A stretch of 10,495 nt of DNA, taken from Gammaproteobacteria bacterium (GTDB taxonomy: Bacteria > Pseudomonadota > Gammaproteobacteria > HK1). This document shows, one piece after another, positions 1-6,407 of this stretch. A program made the position numbers and the translations under genes. Positions within the stretch are counted from its first letter, which is position 1. Every line of letters begins with the position of its first letter. The notes under the pieces are model-generated. The model made no database searches and had not been told where the DNA came from. It was given only the letters and a program-made list of their open reading frames with translations. The stretch covers positions 1-10,495 of the forward strand of contig JAGRHX010000432.1 in NCBI GenBank assembly GCA_020444775.1, read 5' to 3'.

Positions 1-220
1 CGATCTGCTGTGGACGCTGGCCCGCAACGCCGGCAGGGTGATGAGTCGCGAACGGCTGATGAGCGAGCTGGGCATCAGCCTGGACTCTTATGACCGGAGC
101 ATAGACGTGCACGTCTCGCGCATCCGCCAGGTCATCGAGGACGACCCGCGCAGGCCGCGTCGACTGCTCACCGTGCGAGGTAGCGGCTATCTGCTGGCGA
201 GACGTCAGGATGCCGACTGA
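1..220 (+). CDS. OmpR-family response regulator, C-terminal DNA-binding domain (5' truncated)
   Basis: Only the last 72 codons are present; the frame is open from base 2 and the receiver domain lies outside the window. The visible part is the winged-helix effector domain of OmpR/PhoB-type regulators. The segment DRSIDVHVSRIRQVIEDD (about residues 34-51 of the fragment) matches the recognition helix, and LLTVRGSGYLLA matches the C-terminal beta-hairpin wing with its near-invariant RGxGY. It would bind promoter DNA as a dimer after phosphorylation of the missing receiver Asp. The sensor kinase gene follows directly in the same direction, so the two form a normal two-component pair. The family call is secure; the regulon and signal are unknown. 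Confidence 0.93.
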   Translation, partial: DLLWTLARNAGRVMSRERLMSELGISLDSYDRSIDVHVSRIRQVIEDDPRRPRRLLTVRGSGYLLARRQDAD

Positions 221-236
221 GCAGGCGGTGTCGTAC

Positions 237-1616
237 ATGAAGATACGGCGTCGATACCGTCTGTACTGGCACATCTATCTGTCCTTCGTCGGAGTAATCG
301 TGTTGTTCGCGATCCTGGCGGTAGGTGCCTGGCATCTGCGGCCGGCGGACAGCGCGGACCGGCAGTGGATCGACAAGCTGTCCGTGCTGCTCGGGGAGCT
401 GCTCACCGAGCAGCACGAGCCCGCGATGGACATACGGCAGCGTATCGAACGACTGGCTGGTCAGCTCGACGTGGAGCTGGCGCTGTACGATGCCCGGCGG
501 CGGCAGCTGACGAGCACCGAGCCGGGGCTGCCAGCACCAGCTGTGGGCCAGCAACACAGTCGACTTATCCCGCGCCGCGAGGGCGGACCCGGCGCGATCA
601 TCGCCCTGCCCGACGGGCGCTGGTTGGTCGCGCGTGGCGAGGATCGCTCGCGCGGCTCCTTTCCAGTGGCGCTGTTGTTGCTCGCGCTGGCCATTGCTGT
701 CGGCAGCCATCCCCTGGCACGTCGCATCACCCGTCGGCTCGAGGCCCTTCAGCGTGCGACCCAGCGCATGGCTCAGGGCGATCTGAGCGCGCGGGCCGAA
801 GTTCGCGGCCGTGACGAGATCGCTGCCCTGGCCAGCGGCTTCAATGCCGCCGCGCAGCGCATCCAGGCGCTGGTCGAGGCGCAGGGCTCAACCCTGGCCT
901 CGGCTTCGCACGAGCTGCGCTCGCCACTGGCGCGGATCCGCATGGCGCTGGAGCTGTATGCCGGTACCGTCGCGATGCAGCACGACGGCGAAGGCGATCG
1001 GCTGAAGGCCCGTATCGAGCGCGATCTGGATGAGCTGGATGTGCTCATCGAGGAGCTGCTACTGGCCAGCAGGCTGGCCGCGGTCACCGAGCTGGACGGC
1101 GTGCAGACGGTGGACCTGCTGGCGATGGCCGCCGAGGAGGCGGCCAGGCTGCAATGCGAGCCGCCGGTCGAGGTGGACGGTGAACCGGTGCTGTTGCGCG
1201 GCAGCGAGCGTCTGCTGCGTCGCTTGCTGCGCAATCTGCTCGAGAACGCCGAGCGACATGCGGCTGGCGGTGCGATCCGGGTACGGGTGCGCGCCGTCAG
1301 TGTCGCCGGCGACAAGCCTGATGGTCTTCAGTCAGATGATGGACGAGACCACGCACGCGCACGGATCACCGTCGACGACACGGGGCCCGGGGTGCCCGAG
1401 TCCGAGCGTGAACGCATCTTCACACCCTTCTACCGACCGGCCGGCACGGCCGAGGGCGGTGGCGGTGGGGTCGGACTCGGACTGTCATTGGTACGGGACA
1501 TCGCCCGCCGTCATCAGGGCGAGGTGCACTGCGACGAGGCGCCCGGTGGCGGCACCCGGATTCGGGTGGAGCTGGGCACTATAGCCGAGCCGCGCGGCGT
1601 GCCGCCGCACGATTGA
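237..1616 (+). CDS. Membrane sensor histidine kinase (HAMP-HisKA-HATPase)
   Basis: Predicted inner-membrane kinase of 459 aa that phosphorylates the adjacent OmpR-type regulator. Domains from the chosen start: TM helix about 12-32; periplasmic sensor region about 33-141 with no recognised domain; TM2 about 142-159; HAMP about 160-213; HisKA with SASHELRSPLARIRMALE, phospho-acceptor His225; HATPase with N-box RNLLENAERH (Asn333, Asn337), G1 box DTGPG (381-385), F-box FTPF (395-398) and G2 box GVGLGLSL (411-418). All catalytic motifs are intact, so it should be active. An in-frame ATG at 210 overlaps the regulator stop and would add nine residues. I prefer 237 because AGGCGG lies eight bases upstream and MKIRRR gives the expected basic N-terminus before TM1. 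The general layout resembles CpxA/RstB-type kinases. A hydrophilic stretch of about 15 residues (near GDKPDGLQSDDGRD) lies between the N and G1 boxes. Signal unknown. Confidence 0.93.
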   Translation: MKIRRRYRLYWHIYLSFVGVIVLFAILAVGAWHLRPADSADRQWIDKLSVLLGELLTEQHEPAMDIRQRIERLAGQLDVELALYDARRRQLTSTEPGLPAPAVGQQHSRLIPRREGGPGAIIALPDGRWLVARGEDRSRGSFPVALLLLALAIAVGSHPLARRITRRLEALQRATQRMAQGDLSARAEVRGRDEIAALASGFNAAAQRIQALVEAQGSTLASASHELRSPLARIRMALELYAGTVAMQHDGEGDRLKARIERDLDELDVLIEELLLASRLAAVTELDGVQTVDLLAMAAEEAARLQCEPPVEVDGEPVLLRGSERLLRRLLRNLLENAERHAAGGAIRVRVRAVSVAGDKPDGLQSDDGRDHARARITVDDTGPGVPESERERIFTPFYRPAGTAEGGGGGVGLGLSLVRDIARRHQGEVHCDEAPGGGTRIRVELGTIAEPRGVPPHD

Positions 1617-1619
1617 ACG

Positions 1620-1638
1620 GCAGCGCTCGCAGGGCTGC
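1620..1638 (+). terminator. Weak hairpin after the sensor kinase gene
   Basis: GCAGCGC and GGGCTGC can pair over seven bases with one G-G mismatch and a 5-nt loop, starting three bases after the kinase stop codon. No T-tract follows, so it is not a classical intrinsic terminator. At best it is a weak stem at the transcript end or a pause site. Low confidence. Confidence 0.2.
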
Positions 1639-1770
1639 ATCCGACACGGGGCAAATCCACAAGCCGGGGTCCATTAGCACCAGCCCTGGGCCCGCCTGGC
1701 ACCGGCGTCCAGCGCGTTACTGGCGGGGTGAGACGGGCCTGTCGCGCCCCGTCGCACGGCGATCAGCAAA

Positions 1771-1787
1771 TTGGCACGTTTGCCGCA
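1771..1787 (+). promoter_or_regulatory. Candidate sigma-54 (RpoN) -24/-12 promoter
   Basis: The sequence TTGGCACGTTTGCCGCA matches the RpoN consensus YTGGCACGNNNNTTGCW. The -24 block TTGGCACG is perfect. The invariant GG (1773-1774) and GC (1785-1786) have the correct 10-bp gap; the -12 block reads CCGCA instead of TTGCA. Transcription would start near 1798, about 148 nt before the ATG at 1946, and would read the three-gene cluster. RpoN promoters need an enhancer-binding protein; no such gene is visible here, and the upstream OmpR-type regulator is not of that class. Confidence 0.42.
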
Positions 1788-1945
1788 TGTGCTTGCTCAG
1801 GCCTGGTCCCTTCGTGCAGGGGTAAGGGCACTGCAACAAACCATGTCCCTACGGTTTCGACTCGATCGCCGTCGTGGATGCCTCGACGATGACAGCATTC
1901 GCGGGATCATGAATCGAGCGCGACCCGGTGACGGGAGGCGCAAGC

Positions 1946-2482
1946 ATGAATTTCACCGACGAGATCCGCATGAGCGGCGGGCGCCGCAAGATTGCGGGAC
2001 GCTTCTCCGACGCTGAGCAGGCGTATGCCGCCGCTGATTTCATTCGCGACGGCATCGGCCCGCAAAGTGACGTCGAGATCCTCGAGCCGCATGAGAATGC
2101 ACGGGAGTCATTCTCACTCAAGGTCGAGCCCGGGCGAGGCCGTGTATGGCGGCTGTTATACCGAAGCCACGTGATATTGGGCATCGCTGGCGCGCTGCTC
2201 GGCATGCTCGCCATGATCTATGTGCAGGCCGACACGGCGCATGTCTCGGTGGGCTATCCGCTGTTGCTGCCGCTGATCGGCGCATTCTTTGGCGGTATTG
2301 CCGGCATGTTGCTGGCCGGGCTCTGGTCTCTGGTGCCGGGTGAGGGGATGTTCGCGGCAAGACTCGCCGATGCATCCAGTAACGGTCGCTGGCAGGTGAT
2401 CGTTCACACTCGGAACGATCTCGACCAGACCCATAGCTACAGGATCCTCAAGCGTCATGCCGAGACGATCCTTACGTCGTGA
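1946..2482 (+). CDS. Two-helix membrane protein with general-stress-protein-like N-terminus
   Basis: 178 aa. The ATG at 1946 is chosen because a strong ribosome site GGGAGG (1933-1938) lies seven bases upstream; an earlier in-frame GTG at 1928 lacks one. The N-terminal 60 residues are soluble, and IAGRFSDAEQAYAAADFIRD (about 16-35) resembles the ferredoxin-like alpha/beta half-domain of GSP17M/YflT-type stress proteins, which begin with a phrase such as 'aglFdd.eqAe.A...L'. Two hydrophobic, glycine-rich helices follow (about 74-93 and 103-127), the second as LIGAFFGGIAGMLLAG. The C-terminus has WQVIVHTRNDLDQTHSYRIL, reminiscent of the closing strand and helix of such proteins (V-x-V-H-T...). 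The relation is by pattern only. Probable inner-membrane location. First gene of the cluster ending in the SDR-VKOR fusion, with 83 bp to the next gene. Function unknown. Confidence 0.8.
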   Translation: MNFTDEIRMSGGRRKIAGRFSDAEQAYAAADFIRDGIGPQSDVEILEPHENARESFSLKVEPGRGRVWRLLYRSHVILGIAGALLGMLAMIYVQADTAHVSVGYPLLLPLIGAFFGGIAGMLLAGLWSLVPGEGMFAARLADASSNGRWQVIVHTRNDLDQTHSYRILKRHAETILTS

Positions 2483-2565
2483 AGAGTTGGTCCGCAGCGT
2501 GACGCGCGGTTGCGCGCAGGGAGCTGACTGCCGTACGACCGACTCGGCAGCCACGGGAGGTCCCG

Positions 2566-2877
2566 ATGATCGAGCAAACCAAGGCAATCGATGCGAGCGA
2601 TGGTGAGCATCGCTATACCTTCGACGAGACCAACGCCAACACCCAGGAGGTGTTCCAGGCGATCTTCGAAAGACAGCTCGCAAAGCTGACCGTCAACGAG
2701 TCTGGGTGGTCCGGGAAAACGGTCCATTCGGCCGCGGAAGCTGCACGTGTAAAGGTCGCCTTGATTCTCGGCCTGGATTGGAACAGTCCACGTATCAGCG
2801 CATTGGTGCCGGATCTGAGCTCGTTGAAACGTACCGTGCTCGGCGACTCCCGGCGGCTTTTCGAAGGCGCCGGCTGA
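2566..2877 (+). CDS. Hypothetical 103-aa soluble protein
   Basis: A small unrecognised protein. It is supported by an excellent ribosome site (GGGAGG at 2555-2560, five bases before the ATG), G/C-rich third codon positions over its length, and a position between two co-directional genes with only 23 bp to the next start. It has no signal peptide, membrane helix or cysteine. The first third is acidic and polar (DASDGEHRYTFDETNANTQE), followed by an amphipathic stretch EVFQAIFERQLAKL (about 28-41), then an Ala/Val-rich helix (AAEAARVKVALILGL, about 58-72) and a basic tail. A small cytosolic partner or regulator of the neighbouring membrane proteins is possible, but nothing in the sequence fixes a role. 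Confidence 0.72.
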   Translation: MIEQTKAIDASDGEHRYTFDETNANTQEVFQAIFERQLAKLTVNESGWSGKTVHSAAEAARVKVALILGLDWNSPRISALVPDLSSLKRTVLGDSRRLFEGAG

Positions 2878-2900
2878 CCAGCCGGGGGGACTCGCCGAAC

Positions 2901-5393
2901 ATGAGCGAACAACGAGCAGCGTTCGACGGTCAGCCCATCGTGCTGGTCACCGGGGTCAGCGGCACGATCGGTTCCGCTGTCGCGCGAACCCTGGCGGACA
3001 GATATCACGTGGTCGGTCTGGACCGGGATGGTATCGACCCGGACGCCGAGGATTGCTTCCGTATCGATCTGGCCGACGACAGTTCTGTCGCCCAGGCGCT
3101 CGAGCGCGTCCGCGAGCGCTATGGAGACAGGATTGCGGCGGTGGTCCATCTGGCCGCCTACTTCGATTTCACCGGCGAGCCCCATCCGCTCTACGAACAG
3201 GTCAACATCGAAGGCACTCGGCGGCTGTTGCACGGCTTGCAGCGCTTCTCGGTGGAACGCTTCGTCTATAGCAGCACCATGCTCGTGCACGCGCCCGGGA
3301 AGCCCGGTATCGCGCTCACCGAGCGTTCGCCGCTGGCGCCGAAGTGGCCCTATCCGCAGTCCAAGCTGGCCGCCGAGCAGGTGATCGAGCATGAGCGCGG
3401 TGCGATCCCCACGACCTGCCTGCGTATGGCTGGCATCTATCATGATCGATGCGGCTCGCCGACGCTGGCCCATCAGATCCAGCGCATCTACGAGAGATCC
3501 TTCAAGAGTTACATCTACGCGGGCAAGACCAGTCGCGGTCAGAGCTTCTTGCATCTGGACGATGCGGTGCGGGCCATCGTCAGCACCGTCGATCGACGTG
3601 CCGACCATCCGGCCAACGTCGCAATCCTGGTCGGGGAACGCGCCGTGCTCAGCTACGAAGCATTGCAGAATCTCGTCGGTCAGCTCGTTCATGGCGAGTC
3701 GTGGCCGAGTATCTCGGTGCCCAGACCGCTGGCCGCGGCCGGTGCCTGGCTGGAAGACGTGAGCGAGCCGGTCGTGCCGGACGCCATCGACGGTGGTGAG
3801 CGACCTTTCATAAAGCCATTCATGGTGGCCATGGCCGAGGACCACTATGAGCTGGATACGAGCAAGGCCGAGCAGTGGCTGGATTGGCGACCGCGTCACC
3901 GTCTGCGAGAGTTCGTGCCGACGCTCGTCGAGGGACTGATGGAGCATCCAGGGCAGTGGTATCGGGCCAATGGCTTGCGCATGCCGGCCTGGCTGGATGC
4001 TGCCGAGACGCACGCCGAGCCGCAGGGCGGCTCGGCGGGTGAGCTGCTCGAGCGATCCAGGGCCCGCTATCTGGCCGAGTTCCAGCGCAATCTGTGGGCG
4101 CCGCTCATCAATCTCGGTATCGGTAGCTGGTTGCTCACCAGTCCGCCCATACTCGGCCATCAGGAACCGGCGATGGCCTGGAGCGACGCGATCAGCGGCG
4201 CGGTGGTCATGGTGCTTGCGCTGCTGGCCCTGTCACCGGCTCGGGCCTGGGCGCGTTGGGGTTGCGCGGCGGTCGGTACCTGGTTGCTCATGGCGCCGTT
4301 GATATTCTGGACACAAAGTCCTGGGGCCTATCTGAACGATACCCTGGCCGGCGCCCTGGTCATCGGACTGGCCATACTGGTCAAACCCGTCCCGGGCATC
4401 GACCCGATGGCGGCTATTCGTGGTCCGGACATTCCTTCCGGCTGGGATTACTGTCCGTCGAGCTGGGAGCAGCGACTGCCGATCATCATGCTCGCCTTCG
4501 TCGGGCTGTACGTCTCACGCTATCTGGCGGCGTATCAGCTCGGCCATACCGAGATGGCCTGGGATCCGTTCTTCGCTCAGGGCACCGAGCAGGTCATCAC
4601 CTCAAGTGTCTCGAAGGCGTGGCCGGTTCCCGATGCCGGCGTCGGCGCTGTGACCTACATGCTGGAGATACTCACCGGTATCCTCGGCGGACGGGCGCGG
4701 TGGCGGACGATGCCCTGGCTGGTGATGCTGTTCGGCCTGATGATCATCCCACTGGGCGCCGTCAGCATCTTCTTCATCATCATCCAGCCGATCGTGATCG
4801 GTACCTGGTGCAGCCTCTGCCTGCTAGCCGCGGCGGCGATGTTGTTACAGATTCCGTATTCATTCGACGAGCTCTTCGCCACCATCGGTTTCCTGAAGGA
4901 GCGTCGGCGCAGCGGCCGCAACCTGTTGGTGGTGTTCTTCCGAGGCGACGCGGGTCCTGTCGATACTGACGACCCGGAACGGAATCAGTCGGCGGGCTCG
5001 TTCCAGACCTCGCCTTACGCCACGTTCGGGCACATGCTCGGTGGCGGGCTGAGCGTGACCACGCCATTGCTGATCAGCGTGCTGATCGGACTCGCGCTGA
5101 TGTGCAGTCGGCTGCTGGTCGATACCGCGCCGCCGCTTGCGCACGCGGACCACCTGCTCGGCGCGTTGATTGTCACGGTGTCGGTCGCGTCGTTCGCGGA
5201 GGTCGCGCGCTGGTGTCGATTCATCAACATCCTGCTCGGTATGGCCGTTATTGCATCCCCGATGCTGTTCGAAGGGGTGGGGGTCGGGTCGATGCTGCTC
5301 GATATCTGCGCCGGATCCCTGCTGATCCTGGTGAGCGTGCCGCGTGGACGGATCCATCATACCTATGGCGAGTGGAACCGCTATCTGATCTAG
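2901..5393 (+). CDS. Fusion protein: extended-SDR epimerase/dehydratase + SPW-like repeats + VKOR-like membrane domain
   Basis: 830 aa from the ATG at 2901, where GGGGGGA lies about ten bases upstream. The frame stays open back to 2706, but that stretch overlaps the 103-aa gene and reads as Arg-rich nonsense. Residues 1-350 are a Rossmann SDR: VTGVSGTIGSAV (TGxxGxxG, Gly18/21/24), acidic Asp41 ending beta-2, HLAAYFDF, catalytic Ser124-125 and Tyr151-x3-Lys155. It should bind NAD(P); its substrate is unknown. Residues 395-495 hold two SPW-like units (LGIGSWLLTSPPIL; VGTWLLMAPLIFW). Residues 520-665 resemble VKOR: several helices, a loop SKAWPVPDAGVGA in the place of the family's GIP-containing loop, and GTWCSLCLLAAA with Cys637/Cys640. 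Residues 711-815 hold two more SPW-like units (FINILLGMAVIASPMLF). The loop cysteines of classical VKOR are missing. The membrane part is inner-membrane; a soluble dehydrogenase joined to a thiol/quinone-type membrane domain suggests an envelope redox role, which is inference. Confidence 0.88.
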   Translation: MSEQRAAFDGQPIVLVTGVSGTIGSAVARTLADRYHVVGLDRDGIDPDAEDCFRIDLADDSSVAQALERVRERYGDRIAAVVHLAAYFDFTGEPHPLYEQVNIEGTRRLLHGLQRFSVERFVYSSTMLVHAPGKPGIALTERSPLAPKWPYPQSKLAAEQVIEHERGAIPTTCLRMAGIYHDRCGSPTLAHQIQRIYERSFKSYIYAGKTSRGQSFLHLDDAVRAIVSTVDRRADHPANVAILVGERAVLSYEALQNLVGQLVHGESWPSISVPRPLAAAGAWLEDVSEPVVPDAIDGGERPFIKPFMVAMAEDHYELDTSKAEQWLDWRPRHRLREFVPTLVEGLMEHPGQWYRANGLRMPAWLDAAETHAEPQGGSAGELLERSRARYLAEFQRNLWAPLINLGIGSWLLTSPPILGHQEPAMAWSDAISGAVVMVLALLALSPARAWARWGCAAVGTWLLMAPLIFWTQSPGAYLNDTLAGALVIGLAILVKPVPGIDPMAAIRGPDIPSGWDYCPSSWEQRLPIIMLAFVGLYVSRYLAAYQLGHTEMAWDPFFAQGTEQVITSSVSKAWPVPDAGVGAVTYMLEILTGILGGRARWRTMPWLVMLFGLMIIPLGAVSIFFIIIQPIVIGTWCSLCLLAAAAMLLQIPYSFDELFATIGFLKERRRSGRNLLVVFFRGDAGPVDTDDPERNQSAGSFQTSPYATFGHMLGGGLSVTTPLLISVLIGLALMCSRLLVDTAPPLAHADHLLGALIVTVSVASFAEVARWCRFINILLGMAVIASPMLFEGVGVGSMLLDICAGSLLILVSVPRGRIHHTYGEWNRYLI

Positions 5394-5402
5394 TACCCTG
5401 GC

Positions 5403-6302
5403 TCAGGCTGAGACGGCGGCGTGTGGCGCGGGTCCCTTTACCGTGGTCCGCTGCATGTGCCGTCGCTGTGGCAACCAGTAGTCGTCGACGGCCAGATGCT
5501 GGGTCTGGATGTTGTCCCAGATGAGCAGATCGCCAACCTGCCAGCGGTGGGTGTAGACAAAACGTGGCTGGACGATGTGCGCGCAGAGCTTCTCGATCAG
5601 CGCATCGCTCAGCTCTTGTGGCAGATCGTGGATGCGTTCAGTGGTGCCGACGTTGACATACAGGATGGGGACGCCGGTGCGTGGGTGGGCGATCACCACC
5701 GGATGGGTGGCCGGCGGCACCTTGCGCTTCTGTGCCTCGCTGAGCGGTTTCAGGCCCTGTCGGCCCGGTTTGCTGATCGCGACAATCTTGTCGTAGATGG
5801 CGCCGTAGCTGTGGCTCGCCTGCAGGTCCTGCAGCATCCGTTGCTCATCCGGATCCAGCGCCGCATAGGCAGCCGCGGCGTTCGCGAAAAGGGTTGCGCC
5901 GAGCGGATTGCCGGCCGCGTCATGTGGCACCTCGATAGCGTGCAGCAAGGAGCATCGGCTGGGCGCCTGCATGTATGACAGATCCGTGTGCCAGACCCGT
6001 CCGGCCTCGGCGAGGCCGCGCGGGCTGCCGTCGTCGTCCAGGCAGTTGGAGATGCAATAGATCTCGGGGTGACCGGGCAGGTTGAAGCTCGACTGCACAT
6101 GCACCTCGAGCTCGCCGAACAGCCGGCTGAACGCGATGTGGTGCTCGGGCTGCATGGCCTGCTGATCACGGATACAGACCAGTGCGGACTCGTGCAGGGC
6201 CTGCTCGATGCGGCGAAAGTCCGCGTCGGCGACCGGCTCACGAAGATCCAGCCCGCGGATCTCGACGGCGAAATGCTCGCCCAGGGGATTGATTCGGAAC
6301 AT
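5403..6302 (-). CDS. TauD/TfdA-family Fe(II)/2-oxoglutarate-dependent dioxygenase
   Basis: 299-aa cytosolic non-heme iron enzyme that would couple 2-oxoglutarate decarboxylation to oxidation of a small substrate. The start at 6302 follows GGAGGC five bases upstream; the open frame back to 6380 adds only a basic, unconserved tail. The facial triad is visible: His105 and Asp107 in VWHTDLSYM, and distal His269 in NIQTQHLAVDDYW. Thr137 in GATLFAN and Arg285 in MQRTTVKG are the expected 2-oxoglutarate contacts. The N-terminus (INPLGEHFAVEIRGLDL) is the typical TauD/TfdA opening, and the length matches the family. The family covers taurine, alkylsulfate, 2,4-D and other substrates; no sulfonate transporter or other hint is near, so the substrate is open. 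It is convergent with the fusion gene (9 bp between stops) and probably has its own promoter in the 105-bp gap behind the flippase-like gene. Confidence 0.92.
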   Translation of the reverse strand: MFRINPLGEHFAVEIRGLDLREPVADADFRRIEQALHESALVCIRDQQAMQPEHHIAFSRLFGELEVHVQSSFNLPGHPEIYCISNCLDDDGSPRGLAEAGRVWHTDLSYMQAPSRCSLLHAIEVPHDAAGNPLGATLFANAAAAYAALDPDEQRMLQDLQASHSYGAIYDKIVAISKPGRQGLKPLSEAQKRKVPPATHPVVIAHPRTGVPILYVNVGTTERIHDLPQELSDALIEKLCAHIVQPRFVYTHRWQVGDLLIWDNIQTQHLAVDDYWLPQRRHMQRTTVKGPAPHAAVSA

Positions 6303-6319
6303 TGGTAGCCTCCGAGTCC

Positions 6320-6339
6320 GACGCGTGTGAGGACGCGTG
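6320..6339. repeat. Tandem GACGCGTG direct repeat
   Basis: Two exact copies of GACGCGTG (6320-6327 and 6332-6339), each with the self-complementary core ACGCGT, start 12 bp apart, close to one helical turn. They sit at and just after the predicted transcription start of the dioxygenase gene and upstream of its ribosome site. They could be a regulator-binding pair, or chance in GC-rich DNA. Confidence 0.3.
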
Positions 6340-6340
6340 C

Positions 6341-6370
6341 AGGATAGTCGATACGATCGTAGCGCGTCAG
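6341..6370 (-). promoter_or_regulatory. Candidate sigma-70 promoter of the dioxygenase gene with operator-like palindrome in the spacer
   Basis: On the minus strand, CTGACG (6370-6365; -35, 4 of 6) and TATCCT (6346-6341; -10, 4 of 6) are separated by 18 bp. Transcription would start near 6334, about 32 nt before the ATG. The spacer contains the perfect palindrome TACGATCGTA (6352-6361), extendable to 16 bp (6349-6364) with one mismatched pair. Occupation by a dimeric repressor would block polymerase there. No regulator gene is adjacent within the window. Confidence 0.35.
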
Positions 6371-6407
6371 CCGGCGACACGAGCGTCTCCAGGCGCTGGT
6401 ATCGACG

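Larger units (their letters stand above)
1617..1945. other. Gene-free intergenic region with candidate regulatory elements
   Basis: These 329 bp lie between the kinase stop and the next well-supported start; short frames here lack ribosome sites. Elements seen: an imperfect 7-bp hairpin at 1620-1638 (GCAGCGC / GGGCTGC, one mismatch, 5-nt loop) just after the kinase stop without a T-run; a 6-bp inverted repeat GACGGG/CCCGTC at 1732-1753; a sigma-54-like element at 1771-1787; and an imperfect 9-bp inverted repeat at 1822-1852 (GTAAGGGCA / TGTCCCTAC, 7 of 9 pairs). The last would lie in the leader of a transcript starting near 1798. None is proven functional. Confidence 0.6.

Noticed and set aside
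1613..1825. Short plus-strand frame after the sensor kinase
   Set aside because: TTG start without ribosome site, Arg/Pro-rich composition and overlap with regulatory-looking sequence; no sign of selection as protein.
2706..2900. 65-residue N-terminal extension of the SDR fusion protein
   Set aside because: It overlaps the 103-aa gene in another frame, is Arg/Gly-rich without family similarity, and the ATG at 2901 has a ribosome site and starts just before the Rossmann fold.
2613..4160. Long minus-strand open frame of 515 codons antisense to the small gene and the SDR domain
   Set aside because: The encoded sequence has no recognisable domain, and the opposite strand carries clear SDR motifs. 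Long antisense frames are common in GC-rich genes.
4256..4969. Second plus-strand frame of 237 codons inside the fusion gene
   Set aside because: The Arg/His/Gly-rich product is typical of a frame-shifted shadow; the main frame gives well-formed membrane helices and the WCSLC motif there.
6303..6380. 26-residue extension of the dioxygenase
   Set aside because: It is basic and unlike TauD N-termini, and it would run through the predicted promoter. The ATG at 6302 has GGAGGC at good distance.
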